From JBBRHH01 sp038222915 (lineage in GTDB: Bacteria; Planctomycetota; Phycisphaerae; Tepidisphaerales; Tepidisphaeraceae), in contig JBBRHH010000110.1 in the NCBI GenBank assembly GCA_038222915.1, positions 1 through 12,951 of the forward strand: a stretch of DNA of 12,951 nucleotides. Reading direction: 5' to 3'. The position numbers were made by a program, and so were the translations under genes. This document shows, piece by piece, positions 1 through 6,692 of this stretch; position 1 is the stretch's first letter, and each line of letters begins with the position of its first letter. A model generated the notes under the pieces. It worked only from the letters and a program-made list of their open reading frames with translations, did not search any database and was not told where the DNA came from.

Positions 1-2
1 AC

Positions 3-1610
3 TCCGCACGCTCGCCCTTCTCCCCGGCCGCCATCCGGAGACCCAGCCGCAGGCCCTCGAACCGTGCGGTATCCCGACCGCCCGATCGCCGGCCCGATGA
101 AAACTTCCGATTCCGCCACTGCGGTTCGCGGAACGGACACGATAGATTCACTCAGTTCCTTTTCATTCCGGCGGTCAAAGAAGCGGCAACTGATGCTACT
201 GAATCGAAAGGGTCGGCGCTGACAAGTTTGATGGACTTGGTTGTTAGAAGCGTCTTGGCGAATAAACCAGAAATCAATGACCTCGTGAAGGCGACACAGC
301 AGAAGTACAAGGAACTTATAGATATAGACGAATTGAATCAGCTCGCGACACGACTGACACGAACATTGAACGAGTATGTTCCCGATGCCCGAATTGAATT
401 AGATTGGGATGATCCTGAAGGCATATCCATTCCTACTCCACGGGCAGAAGTTCGACTCGTCGAGGATGGTTTTTCCGCATCGGTCAGCCGAACTGGACAC
501 GGTTTACAGCGGGCTTTTGTCATGACTATGCTTCAGCACTTAGCCGCCGCGCAGCAGCAGGCGTCTGCAAAACGCTTGGATGAACCGGAGAATACCACCG
601 ACAAACGGGTGTTGCCAAATCTTGTGCTTGCGATAGAAGAACCTGAGCTTTATCAACACCCTAACAGACAACGTCACTTATCGAAGATTCTGCTTCAGTT
701 GTGTAAGGGAACGGCCCCCGGCGTGGCTGGCCAAGTTCAAGTGATTTACGGCACTCACTCGCCACTCCTCGTAGGACTTGATCGAATCGATCAGATTCGC
801 GTCCTTCGAAAAGTGCATGGATCTGCTGAAACGCCGAAGGTGACGAGAATTGTTCGCGCGGATCTGGATGCGGTCGCGAAGATTTTGTGGGAAGCAGACG
901 GCAAACCTGATGTCGAATACACGCGCGACACGGTGCTTCAGCGCCTAGGCACCATAATGACACCACTGGTTAACGAAGGATTTTTCGCCGACGTGGCAGT
1001 TCTTGTTGAAGGCGACGACGATCGAGCGGCCATTCTTGGTACTGCACGATCAATGGACGTCGACTTGGAAAGCCGTGGAATCGCTGTCATCCCATGCAGT
1101 GGCAAAAATAATCTTAATCGTCCCGCGGCCATCTTCAAACAACTTGGAATACCAACCTACCTTGTTTGGGATAGCGACGCCGGGAAGGGCGAGGCGAACG
1201 ACAACCGAAAGCTTCTACGTCTTGTAGGAGCGGAACCAGAAGATTGGCCCTGTAAGATTGAAAGACATTTCGCCTGCTTCAAGAAAAATCTTGAGACGAC
1301 TCTGCGTGAAGAGATCGGACCAGAACTGTTTCAGAAATGTCTTAATTCGTGCCAAGCCGAGTTTCAGATCGTGAGGGCACAACACGCGATTAAGAATCCA
1401 AGCGTTATAGCGAAAATCATCGTGTCTGCCGGCCTAGAAGGTGGAAAGAGTACTACCATGCAGGCGATAGTTGCGACGATTTTGGCGTTGAAGCCCACTG
1501 ATGCGAAGTCGTTCGCAAAAACCTTGACCGATGATGTACAACTCGGAAAGGTCGGGCCAGAACCTTTGGTTGTAGCCGCCGTTGAGGCAAGTGAGAGGAC
1601 GACCGAATAA
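3..1610 (+). CDS. OLD-family ATP-dependent endonuclease (ATPase + TOPRIM), 5' incomplete
   Basis: C-terminal two thirds of an overcoming-lysogenization-defect (OLD) type protein, an ABC-like ATPase fused to a TOPRIM nuclease; relatives act in phage defence (GajA of Gabija is one). Counting from TTG 228 as residue 1: signature-like SRTGHGLQR at 87-95, Walker B LVLAIEEPELYQHP at 132-145, H-loop YGTHSP at 174-179, TOPRIM acidic motif VLVEGDDD at 258-265 (E261) and DSD at 315-317. The Walker A/P-loop half is absent. TTG 228 and ATG 231 are unlikely to be the true start: the frame is open to the left edge, and codons just upstream read FLFIPAVKEA, a segment typical of the family. The first ~100 bases are ~74% GC and translate into Arg/Pro-rich sequence, so the original frame may be broken there. 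The body is near 45-50% GC, lower than most other genes here, suggesting transfer. No helicase gene follows. The gene converges on the next one. Confidence 0.82.
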   Translation, partial: SARSPFSPAAIRRPSRRPSNRAVSRPPDRRPDENFRFRHCGSRNGHDRFTQFLFIPAVKEAATDATESKGSALTSLMDLVVRSVLANKPEINDLVKATQQKYKELIDIDELNQLATRLTRTLNEYVPDARIELDWDDPEGISIPTPRAEVRLVEDGFSASVSRTGHGLQRAFVMTMLQHLAAAQQQASAKRLDEPENTTDKRVLPNLVLAIEEPELYQHPNRQRHLSKILLQLCKGTAPGVAGQVQVIYGTHSPLLVGLDRIDQIRVLRKVHGSAETPKVTRIVRADLDAVAKILWEADGKPDVEYTRDTVLQRLGTIMTPLVNEGFFADVAVLVEGDDDRAAILGTARSMDVDLESRGIAVIPCSGKNNLNRPAAIFKQLGIPTYLVWDSDAGKGEANDNRKLLRLVGAEPEDWPCKIERHFACFKKNLETTLREEIGPELFQKCLNSCQAEFQIVRAQHAIKNPSVIAKIIVSAGLEGGKSTTMQAIVATILALKPTDAKSFAKTLTDDVQLGKVGPEPLVVAAVEASERTTE

Positions 1611-1655
1611 TCGTTAGCGCGATCAAAAGTGGCAACACTGCGATCAATCTTGAAA

Positions 1656-2210
1656 CTAAAAGTTCAACAACTTCCCTAATACCTTCTCCGCCAGCGCCCG
1701 CGCCGATGGACTCTTCAGCAGGATTGCGGCATCGCTCAGGATCGTCTTCAAATGCATCGTCCCTGAGTAGCGCAGTGGCACGCGCATATCGCCGAGCAGG
1801 CCGCCGCCGCTGCCGAAGGAGAGGCCGCCGTCGAAATCGAAGGGGATGTCGCCGCCGCTCTTGGTTAGGCCGCTGCCGACCGCGAGCAGGTTTTCGAAGG
1901 TGAGATTGACCGGCACGTTGACGCTGCGTGAACCGTGTGAGGGGACAGCGCCTTCGGGCTTCACTTTGCCTTCGACAATTTGTGAACCATACACGCCGAT
2001 CTTGTAATCACCGGCCGTCAGCGGTAACTCAACCGCGTTCGGATTATTCACGTCCACGTCAAAGTTCATCGTGAAACCCTGCGCCGTGACATTCTGAAGC
2101 TGCATGCCTTTGATGGTGGCCGACGGCTTCTGGAAGTTGAGGGCGGAGCAGCCGAAGCTGAGGAGGAAGAGGGGAAGAAGACAGAGGTGTTTGAGCGGAA
2201 GGTTGTTCAT
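1656..2210 (-). CDS. LEA14/WHy-domain (LEA type 2) lipoprotein
   Basis: A 184-residue predicted lipoprotein. It starts MNNLPLKHLC, followed by a hydrophobic stretch and a Cys at residue 21 in the context LSFGC, which is a lipobox-like but non-canonical site. Residues ~34-155 match the late-embryogenesis-abundant type 2/WHy (water stress and hypersensitive response) beta-sandwich: alternating hydrophobic strands, the hallmark NPN at 56-58, and SVNVPVNLTFENLL near 96-109. LEA14 proteins are linked to stress and desiccation tolerance; the bacterial lipoprotein forms are poorly characterised. The open frame extends upstream to 2324, but the signal peptide and lipobox only make sense with the start at 2210. 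No strong Shine-Dalgarno is visible. A Gly-rich insert (GGLSFGSGGGLLG, 128-140) lies in the C-terminal part. The gene is downstream of, and co-directional with, the ATPase gene (115-base gap), so co-transcription is possible. The family call is fairly sure; the function is not. Confidence 0.82.
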   Translation of the reverse strand: MNNLPLKHLCLLPLFLLSFGCSALNFQKPSATIKGMQLQNVTAQGFTMNFDVDVNNPNAVELPLTAGDYKIGVYGSQIVEGKVKPEGAVPSHGSRSVNVPVNLTFENLLAVGSGLTKSGGDIPFDFDGGLSFGSGGGLLGDMRVPLRYSGTMHLKTILSDAAILLKSPSARALAEKVLGKLLNF

Positions 2211-2325
2211 GATCGTGCGATCATATCCGGGCGGGGGCTGATGTGCGATGTGAAAGTCGAGATCGGCGGCATGACGTTCGACTACATGTATCCCGGTTAG
2301 TCGGCGAAATGACGAAGTTGCCATC

Positions 2326-3423
2326 TCAAATCGTCGTCACGCGTTGCAGCGTTGTCTGGTTCTGAATGCGCGTCAGCCCGTCGACCTTTTCAAGCTGGAT
2401 CGGCGGGCACCCCGAGTCGCTGCAAATCGCGTCGGCCAACCGCATCGCGTGGGTGGTAATCCAAAGTTGAGAATCGACTGACGCGTCCACGATCAGCTTC
2501 GCCAGCGGCGCCAGCAGGTCGGTGTGGATGGAGCTTTCCGGCTCGTTGAGTGCCATCAGTGTAGGCGGCCGGGGCGAGAGCAGCGCCGTGAGCAGGCAGA
2601 GATACTGCAGAATCCCGTCCGACAGCTCGGTCGCCTCAAACCAACGCGGAACACCGGGCACCATCATCTGCACAGAGAATCGCTGAGCGCCCGCGATCTG
2701 CAATCCAGTGCCAGGAAACGCGGCCTGCATCGCCTCATAAAAAAGGTCGCCCCGCCCGATCTCAAAAATGGTCTGGATCGCCGCCGCAAGATCCCGGCCG
2801 TCATGCGCCATGACCGGCGTCCGAATTCCGACTTGCGGGTGGCGAATCGGTGAGTCAGCATCCGTCCGGAACTGATGATAAAACCGCCAGTGAAGGATCT
2901 CCTGCCGGAGCACCGACAACTCCGGAAACAAGTGTGGCATACGGATCTCGGCCAGCACCGATTCCGATGGCGACACCAACCCCGGGAATTCGACGCGCGT
3001 TCCTTCAGCGTTACGAGCCCAGACATTCAAATGCTTGCGCCCCAGCAACTGAGATTTCTTCTGGCCTTCGTGCCAGTAGATCCGCTCTTCCTTGATTTCG
3101 GGATCCAGATGAAATCGCGATTCGCTCGGCTGCGGAAGTCCGCATTCCAGGTGATAGGAATATTGCTCAAACCGTACCGAAAGCTGCAGCCGGACCGGCC
3201 CCTTGCGGCGCTCGCCGGCCCACAGCACCGATTGCATCCCGCCTTCTTCCGCGAGCGTCTGCGCCAGCCGGCCCTGCGCCGCCCGATGGATCAGAAATAT
3301 GGCCCGATAGAGATTCGTCTTGCCGCAGCCATTCGGGCCCACCAGCACGTTGATCCTTTCGAGAGGAAGGTAAACGTGCTTGATGGATCGGTAACCGATC
3401 ACGCAGATGGCCTGGATCGTCAT
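2326..3423 (-). CDS. Predicted RecF-like AAA ATPase (COG4637 type)
   Basis: A 365-residue ABC-type ATPase of the RecF/SMC-like AAA_21 group. Motifs in order: Walker A GPNGCGKTN at 29-37, signature ELSDGILQY at 266-274, Walker B LMALNEPESSIH at 289-300, and H-loop WITTHA at 321-326. The stretch WRFYHQFRTDADSPIR near 179-194 and the NEPE form of Walker B (Asn before Glu instead of Asp) are, as I recall, characteristic of the COG4637 predicted ATPases. Unlike the OLD protein at the left edge it has no TOPRIM or other nuclease domain. The length is normal for the family and it appears intact. The start at 3423 gives a natural N-terminus with the first beta strand leading into the P-loop. The gene is divergent from nadC with 156 bases between start codons. 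No clear Shine-Dalgarno is visible. The cellular role is unknown; DNA repair or a defence partner are only possibilities. Confidence 0.85.
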   Translation of the reverse strand: MTIQAICVIGYRSIKHVYLPLERINVLVGPNGCGKTNLYRAIFLIHRAAQGRLAQTLAEEGGMQSVLWAGERRKGPVRLQLSVRFEQYSYHLECGLPQPSESRFHLDPEIKEERIYWHEGQKKSQLLGRKHLNVWARNAEGTRVEFPGLVSPSESVLAEIRMPHLFPELSVLRQEILHWRFYHQFRTDADSPIRHPQVGIRTPVMAHDGRDLAAAIQTIFEIGRGDLFYEAMQAAFPGTGLQIAGAQRFSVQMMVPGVPRWFEATELSDGILQYLCLLTALLSPRPPTLMALNEPESSIHTDLLAPLAKLIVDASVDSQLWITTHAMRLADAICSDSGCPPIQLEKVDGLTRIQNQTTLQRVTTI

Positions 3424-3527
3424 GGCCGAAGAATACCGTGGTCTCGCCTCGTTTGGCAGAACAACGCCTGCCCGCCATGAGAGTTTGTAACTTCGGGAGG
3501 GTTGAGATGAATGCGAACCGCCCGCGC

Positions 3528-3533
3528 TATAAT
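3528..3533 (+). promoter_or_regulatory. -10 box of predicted nadC promoter
   Basis: A perfect TATAAT lies 46 bases before the nadC start codon. A TTGAGA hexamer at 3502-3507 resembles a -35 element, but the 20-base spacer is longer than optimal. The expected transcription start is near 3540, giving a leader of about 40 bases. Confidence 0.55.
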
Positions 3534-3534
3534 G

Positions 3535-3548
3535 GTGTAGAGTTACAC
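3535..3548. promoter_or_regulatory. Candidate operator: GTGTA-GAGT-TACAC inverted repeat over the nadC transcription start
   Basis: A perfect 5+5 inverted repeat with a 4-base centre begins one base after the TATAAT box and spans the predicted +1 site. That position suits a repressor operator. NAD biosynthesis genes are often controlled by repressors such as NiaR, NrtR or NadQ, but I cannot assign the site to any of them from sequence alone. Confidence 0.35.
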
Positions 3549-3579
3549 GACAGCTTTACAGTGATGGGAGAGTTTCACG

Positions 3580-4479
3580 ATGTATCCGTTTCCGTCATTT
3601 GAAGACATCCGCGAAATAATTCACCTTGCCAAACGCGAGGACATGCGCGACGACGACGTCACCAGCCGCCTGCTGGTTGCCGCCGACGCGGTCGGCGTCG
3701 GAACGCTCTTGCAGAAGGACGTTGGCATCGCCTGCGGCCTCCCGATCGTCCCGATGATCTGCGGCGTCTACGACGAACGCCTCCGCGTCGAACAGATTCC
3801 AGGCTTTCATCTGGATTTGATCGAAGGCCGGTTCAGCGATGCGAAGGTGACGCCGCTGCTCCGCATCCGCGGTCCAATGCGATCACTCCTCTCGGCCGAG
3901 CGGGTCATCCTGAACTTCCTGCAACGCATGTCGGGCGTCGCCACTCAGACGCAGCGCTACGTGAAACGCGTCGACCGCACCGGCGCGAAAATCTACGACA
4001 CCCGCAAAACCACGCCCGGCCATCGTTTGCTCGACAAATACGCCGTCCGCTGCGGCGGCGGCTTCAACCACCGCATTGGCCTCTTCGACGGCCTGCTCGT
4101 AAAAGACAATCACATCGCCGCCGTGTTCGTCAAGGAATTGGCCAGCCATCTCCAAAGCATCGTCGCGACCAGCCGCGCCGAAGATTCCACCCGTCTCATC
4201 GAGGTGGAAGTCGATAATCTCGACCAGTTCCGTGAAGTGCTGAAGGTCGACAACATTCACGTGATCCTCCTCGACAACATGGACTGCCCGGCCATGCAGG
4301 CCGCCGTAGAAATCCGCGACAAGGCCGGAAAAAAGGGAAAGATTGACTTGGAAGCGTCCGGCGGCATCACCCTGGAGACAGTTCGATCAGTCGCCGTAAC
4401 CGGAGTCGATCGCATCGCGGTAGGAGCCATCACCCATTCCGCAACAGCACTCGACATCGGCTTGGACATCGAAAGCTGA
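3580..4479 (+). CDS. nadC: Nicotinate-nucleotide pyrophosphorylase (carboxylating), quinolinate phosphoribosyltransferase
   Basis: Cytoplasmic enzyme of de novo NAD synthesis (EC 2.4.2.19): quinolinate + PRPP gives nicotinate mononucleotide + CO2 + PPi. The 299-residue length is normal. Visible motifs: the N-terminal EDMRDDDVTS segment (20-29), AERVILNFLQRMSG (106-119), TRKT (141-144), GHRLLDKYAV (147-156), the GGGFNHR...KDNHI block (159-179, with H164, R165 and K175), the EVEVD acidic pair (208-212), LDNM (231-234), EASGGI (258-263) and GVDRIAVG (275-282). These cover the substrate-binding Arg/Lys/His residues and the phosphate-binding loops of the alpha/beta barrel. A GGAG at 3567-3570 lies nine bases before ATG, supporting this start. 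It has its own promoter and a possible operator. No nadA or nadB is adjacent in this window. The gene is divergent from the ATPase and appears monocistronic. Confidence 0.96.
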   Translation: MYPFPSFEDIREIIHLAKREDMRDDDVTSRLLVAADAVGVGTLLQKDVGIACGLPIVPMICGVYDERLRVEQIPGFHLDLIEGRFSDAKVTPLLRIRGPMRSLLSAERVILNFLQRMSGVATQTQRYVKRVDRTGAKIYDTRKTTPGHRLLDKYAVRCGGGFNHRIGLFDGLLVKDNHIAAVFVKELASHLQSIVATSRAEDSTRLIEVEVDNLDQFREVLKVDNIHVILLDNMDCPAMQAAVEIRDKAGKKGKIDLEASGGITLETVRSVAVTGVDRIAVGAITHSATALDIGLDIES

Positions 4480-4513
4480 ATCGCGTGCCGCTGACCACCG
4501 TAGTAGTGTTTGA

Positions 4514-4534
4514 GGGGGGGGGTGGTTTGACCAC
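4514..4534 (+). repeat. G9 tract followed by small hairpin downstream of nadC
   Basis: Nine consecutive G residues at 4514-4522 run into GTGGT-TTG-ACCAC (4522-4534), a perfect 5-bp stem. The heptamer TGACCAC occurs at 4492-4498 and again at 4528-4534, so GGTGGT (4521-4526) can pair either upstream or downstream. No strong U-tract follows, so this is not a convincing intrinsic terminator. Confidence 0.35.
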
Positions 4535-4643
4535 GCGCTAGTCGCAAATACGCGGTTTTCGGTCAGATGGTGAATGAAGAACTCTGGCCGAACTTTCGGA
4601 ACTTTCGTTGGGGTTGGGCGTGTTCCTTGTGGCGGACACTAGA

Positions 4644-4649
4644 TATAAT
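4644..4649 (+). promoter_or_regulatory. -10 box of predicted promoter for the Gln-rich/NHL/VWA/moxR cluster
   Basis: A perfect TATAAT lies 39 bases before the ATG at 4689, giving a leader of roughly 33 bases. The hexamer at the 17-base spacing (TGTTCC, 4621-4626) is a poor -35 element. A tandem pair of AACTTTCG (4591-4598 and 4600-4607) sits just upstream and could bind an activator. Confidence 0.45.
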
Positions 4650-4676
4650 GCCTCAGTCAGGTTTCCTCTTTTTCGC

Positions 4677-4683
4677 AAGGGAG
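4677..4683 (+). promoter_or_regulatory. Shine-Dalgarno fixing the start at 4689
   Basis: AAGGGAG with a 5-base spacer to ATG 4689. The frame is open back to a TTG at 4608, but that stretch contains the TATAAT box and has no ribosome binding site, so 4689 is the chosen start. Confidence 0.6.
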
Positions 4684-4688
4684 CTGCC

Positions 4689-6659
4689 ATGAGCCGGTTG
4701 GATCAGCATATTGGCGCGGTGCGGCGGAAGATGGCTTTGGGCATTTTTGTCGAGTCGCTGGGGTGGGCGGCCCTGATGGTGGCCAGTGCCCTTCTGCTTG
4801 GGGTTCTGGTTTATAAGTTCATTGGATTCCGAGTCCCGCCATTGACCATTGCGCTGGCGGCAGGGATTGGCGTGCTGGTGTCCCTGGGCTGGGCGATTTA
4901 TCGGCGGCCCAGTGCGCGACATGCGGCCGTGCAGATCGATCAGAAATTGAATCTGTTTGAGAAGTTCAGCACGGCGCTCTATGTGCGCCGCGATACTGAT
5001 GCTTTCTCGCAGGCCGCAGTACGTGATGCGGAACAGTCGGCCGAGAAAGTGAACCTGGCGGGGCAGTTTGGATTGGAACTGCCGCAGGCCGCGTTCTGGG
5101 CGATTCCGATTGCGGTGGCTGCGATCCTGGCGATGTACCTGCCGTTGTTTGACGTGTTTGGACATCGGGAGGCCGCGAAAAATCATGACGCACAGATCGC
5201 GAAGGTGGAGGCGGTGCGCAAAATCGCCAAGGACAACCTCGCACAAGTTGACGTTGTCGACGTGAAGCACTGGGGCGACCCGGAGCAGGTGAAGCAGATC
5301 CGCAAGGCGCTGGAACAGATCGTCGACAAACCGATCACGGATGTGGACAAGGCGCAGGTGACGGCGGCGCAGGCGATGCAGGACCTGAACAAGGCGATGC
5401 AGGACGAGGCCAAGCGCGTTAAAGACGCGGCCAAGGCGCAGGAGGAAGCGCGCAAGACATTTGCGGTTCCAACCCCCGGCGCAGACGAGACAGGACCGGT
5501 GGCCGACGCGCATCGCGATATCGCCAACGGCGATGTGGGCAAGGCGCTGGATAAGCTCGAAAAGCTCACGGACAAATTCGACAAGCTGGATCAGAAGGAG
5601 CAGGAGAAGGCCGCCGAGCAGATGGCGAACCTGGCGCGTGAACTGCAGAAGCGCGGGGACGATCCCGCGGTGCAGGAGGAGGCAAAGAAAGCGCTCCAGC
5701 AGCAGTTGCAGGCGATGGGCCAGGACCCGGAGAAGTCCAAGGAGCAGGCGCAGCAGATGCAGAAGCTGATGCAGCAGGCCGCTGCGGGGAACAAGGACGC
5801 GGCGCAGCAGGTCCAGCAGATGGCCAAGCAGGCCGCACAGCAGATGAATGGCGGGCAGGGGCCCAACCCGCAACAGCAGCAGGCGATACAGAAATTACAG
5901 CAGCAGATCGCGCAGGGTCAGGCAAATGCGAATGCGCAGTCGCAGGCCGGCCAGATGGCGCAGGCCGCCCAGCAGATGGCGCAGGCTATGCAGCAGGGCG
6001 CGCAACAGCAGGCAGGTCAGCCCAGTGCCAAGGGACAAAATGGTGGAAGCCAGAGCGGGCAGGCAATGGCACAAAGTAAACAGGCGATGCAACAGGCCAT
6101 GCAGAATGCCGTTGGGCAGATGCAGGCGATGAAGCAGGACGCGGCGGATATCGCGAATGCCCAACAGCAGGCCGCCGCCGCGGCGGGTCAGGCGGCGGGG
6201 CAGATTGCCGCAGGTCAGCAGGGTCAGAATGGTCCCGGGCAAAACGGCCAGGGACAGGGCGGCCAGGGAAAGAACGGACAGGGGCAAGGTCAGGGTCAGG
6301 GTGCGGGACAGGGTCAATGGAAGGCCGGTGATCCAGGTCAACAGCAGGCCAACGGCCAGGGTCAGGGCGGTCCCGGCGTTGGTGCGGGTGGGAGCATCGG
6401 AAAACAGGATGCGCCCTTCGACACGATTCACGCGAACTCCCCGACGTTAAACGATCCCAACGGAAAGGTGATCGCAAATACCCTGATCCGCGATGGTCAG
6501 TTCATCAAGGGAACGGACACGGCGAAGATCCGCGAGGTAGCCGCGGCCGGCCAGCGCGATCAGACCGAAGACGTGGATGATTCGCGCGTGGACCGCAAGT
6601 CGGCTCAGCTGACCAAGGAATATTTCAGGACGATGGAGGCCGAGTCGAACAAGAAGTGA
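4689..6659 (+). CDS. Membrane-anchored Gln/Ala-rich coiled-coil protein with GQ-repeat region (DUF4175-like architecture)
   Basis: A 656-residue protein of uncertain family. Hydrophobic segments lie at ~17-44, ~50-70 and ~136-156. Lys/Arg before the first (VRRKM) and after the second (YRRPSAR) suggest N-in, with everything after ~157 in the periplasm. Residues ~160-335 are charged and probably helical coiled coil (e.g. KRVKDAAKAQEEARK). Residues ~335-505 are extremely Gln/Ala/Met-rich. Residues 509-543 are a degenerate Gly-Gln repeat. The last ~75 residues are non-repetitive (SPTLNDPNGKVIAN, then DGQFIKGTDTAKIREV), look conserved, and may be the functional tail. Overall this recalls the low-complexity DUF4175/TIGR02302 membrane proteins, but that rests on architecture only. 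It is the first gene of a co-directional cluster with the NHL lipoprotein, VWA protein and MoxR; the next gene starts 33 bases downstream. A scaffold role beside the VWA protein is inference. Confidence 0.8.
   Translation: MSRLDQHIGAVRRKMALGIFVESLGWAALMVASALLLGVLVYKFIGFRVPPLTIALAAGIGVLVSLGWAIYRRPSARHAAVQIDQKLNLFEKFSTALYVRRDTDAFSQAAVRDAEQSAEKVNLAGQFGLELPQAAFWAIPIAVAAILAMYLPLFDVFGHREAAKNHDAQIAKVEAVRKIAKDNLAQVDVVDVKHWGDPEQVKQIRKALEQIVDKPITDVDKAQVTAAQAMQDLNKAMQDEAKRVKDAAKAQEEARKTFAVPTPGADETGPVADAHRDIANGDVGKALDKLEKLTDKFDKLDQKEQEKAAEQMANLARELQKRGDDPAVQEEAKKALQQQLQAMGQDPEKSKEQAQQMQKLMQQAAAGNKDAAQQVQQMAKQAAQQMNGGQGPNPQQQQAIQKLQQQIAQGQANANAQSQAGQMAQAAQQMAQAMQQGAQQQAGQPSAKGQNGGSQSGQAMAQSKQAMQQAMQNAVGQMQAMKQDAADIANAQQQAAAAAGQAAGQIAAGQQGQNGPGQNGQGQGGQGKNGQGQGQGQGAGQGQWKAGDPGQQQANGQGQGGPGVGAGGSIGKQDAPFDTIHANSPTLNDPNGKVIANTLIRDGQFIKGTDTAKIREVAAAGQRDQTEDVDDSRVDRKSAQLTKEYFRTMEAESNKK
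6213..6317 (+). repeat. Degenerate hexamer repeat (GGNCAR) coding Gly-Gln
   Basis: About 35 codons made mostly of Gly-Gln pairs (GGT CAG, GGA CAG, GGG CAA), interrupted by Asn, Lys, Ala and Pro. A short continuation lies near 6352-6368. Codon choice varies between units, so the repeat is retained at protein level rather than being a recent DNA expansion. Confidence 0.7.
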
Positions 6660-6692
6660 TCGGCGGCTGTCGCGTGAGCGAGTCGAGCGAGA

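Noticed and set aside
1619..1647. 8-base direct repeat GCGATCAA in the convergent gap after the OLD gene
   Set aside because: It is short enough to be chance, with no associated mobile-element ends.
2241..2300. 19-residue plus-strand ORF (MCDVKVEIGG...) in the gap between two minus-strand genes
   Set aside because: Protein-like in appearance, but there is no Shine-Dalgarno, it is very short and nothing supports it.
2211..2324. 38-residue N-terminal extension of the LEA14 lipoprotein
   Set aside because: It would bury the signal peptide and lipobox inside the protein; the ATG at 2210 is the only sensible start.
3430..3435. TATTCT on the minus strand as a -10 box for the ATPase gene
   Set aside because: It would force a leaderless transcript and the hexamer at -35 (TGCCAA) does not match; too weak to list as a feature.
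4534..4558. CGCG...CGCGG followed by TTTT as a nadC terminator
   Set aside because: The stem is only 4-5 bp with a 13-base loop and only four T residues; not a credible intrinsic terminator.
4608..4688. TTG-initiated 27-residue extension of the Gln-rich protein
   Set aside because: The stretch contains the TATAAT box, and the clear Shine-Dalgarno sits at 4677-4683 before ATG 4689.
4653..5873. 406-codon Leu-rich open frame on the minus strand
   Set aside because: It is the antisense of the CAG-rich Gln/Ala coding region (CAG reads as CTG, Leu). It has no ribosome binding site or recognisable domain.
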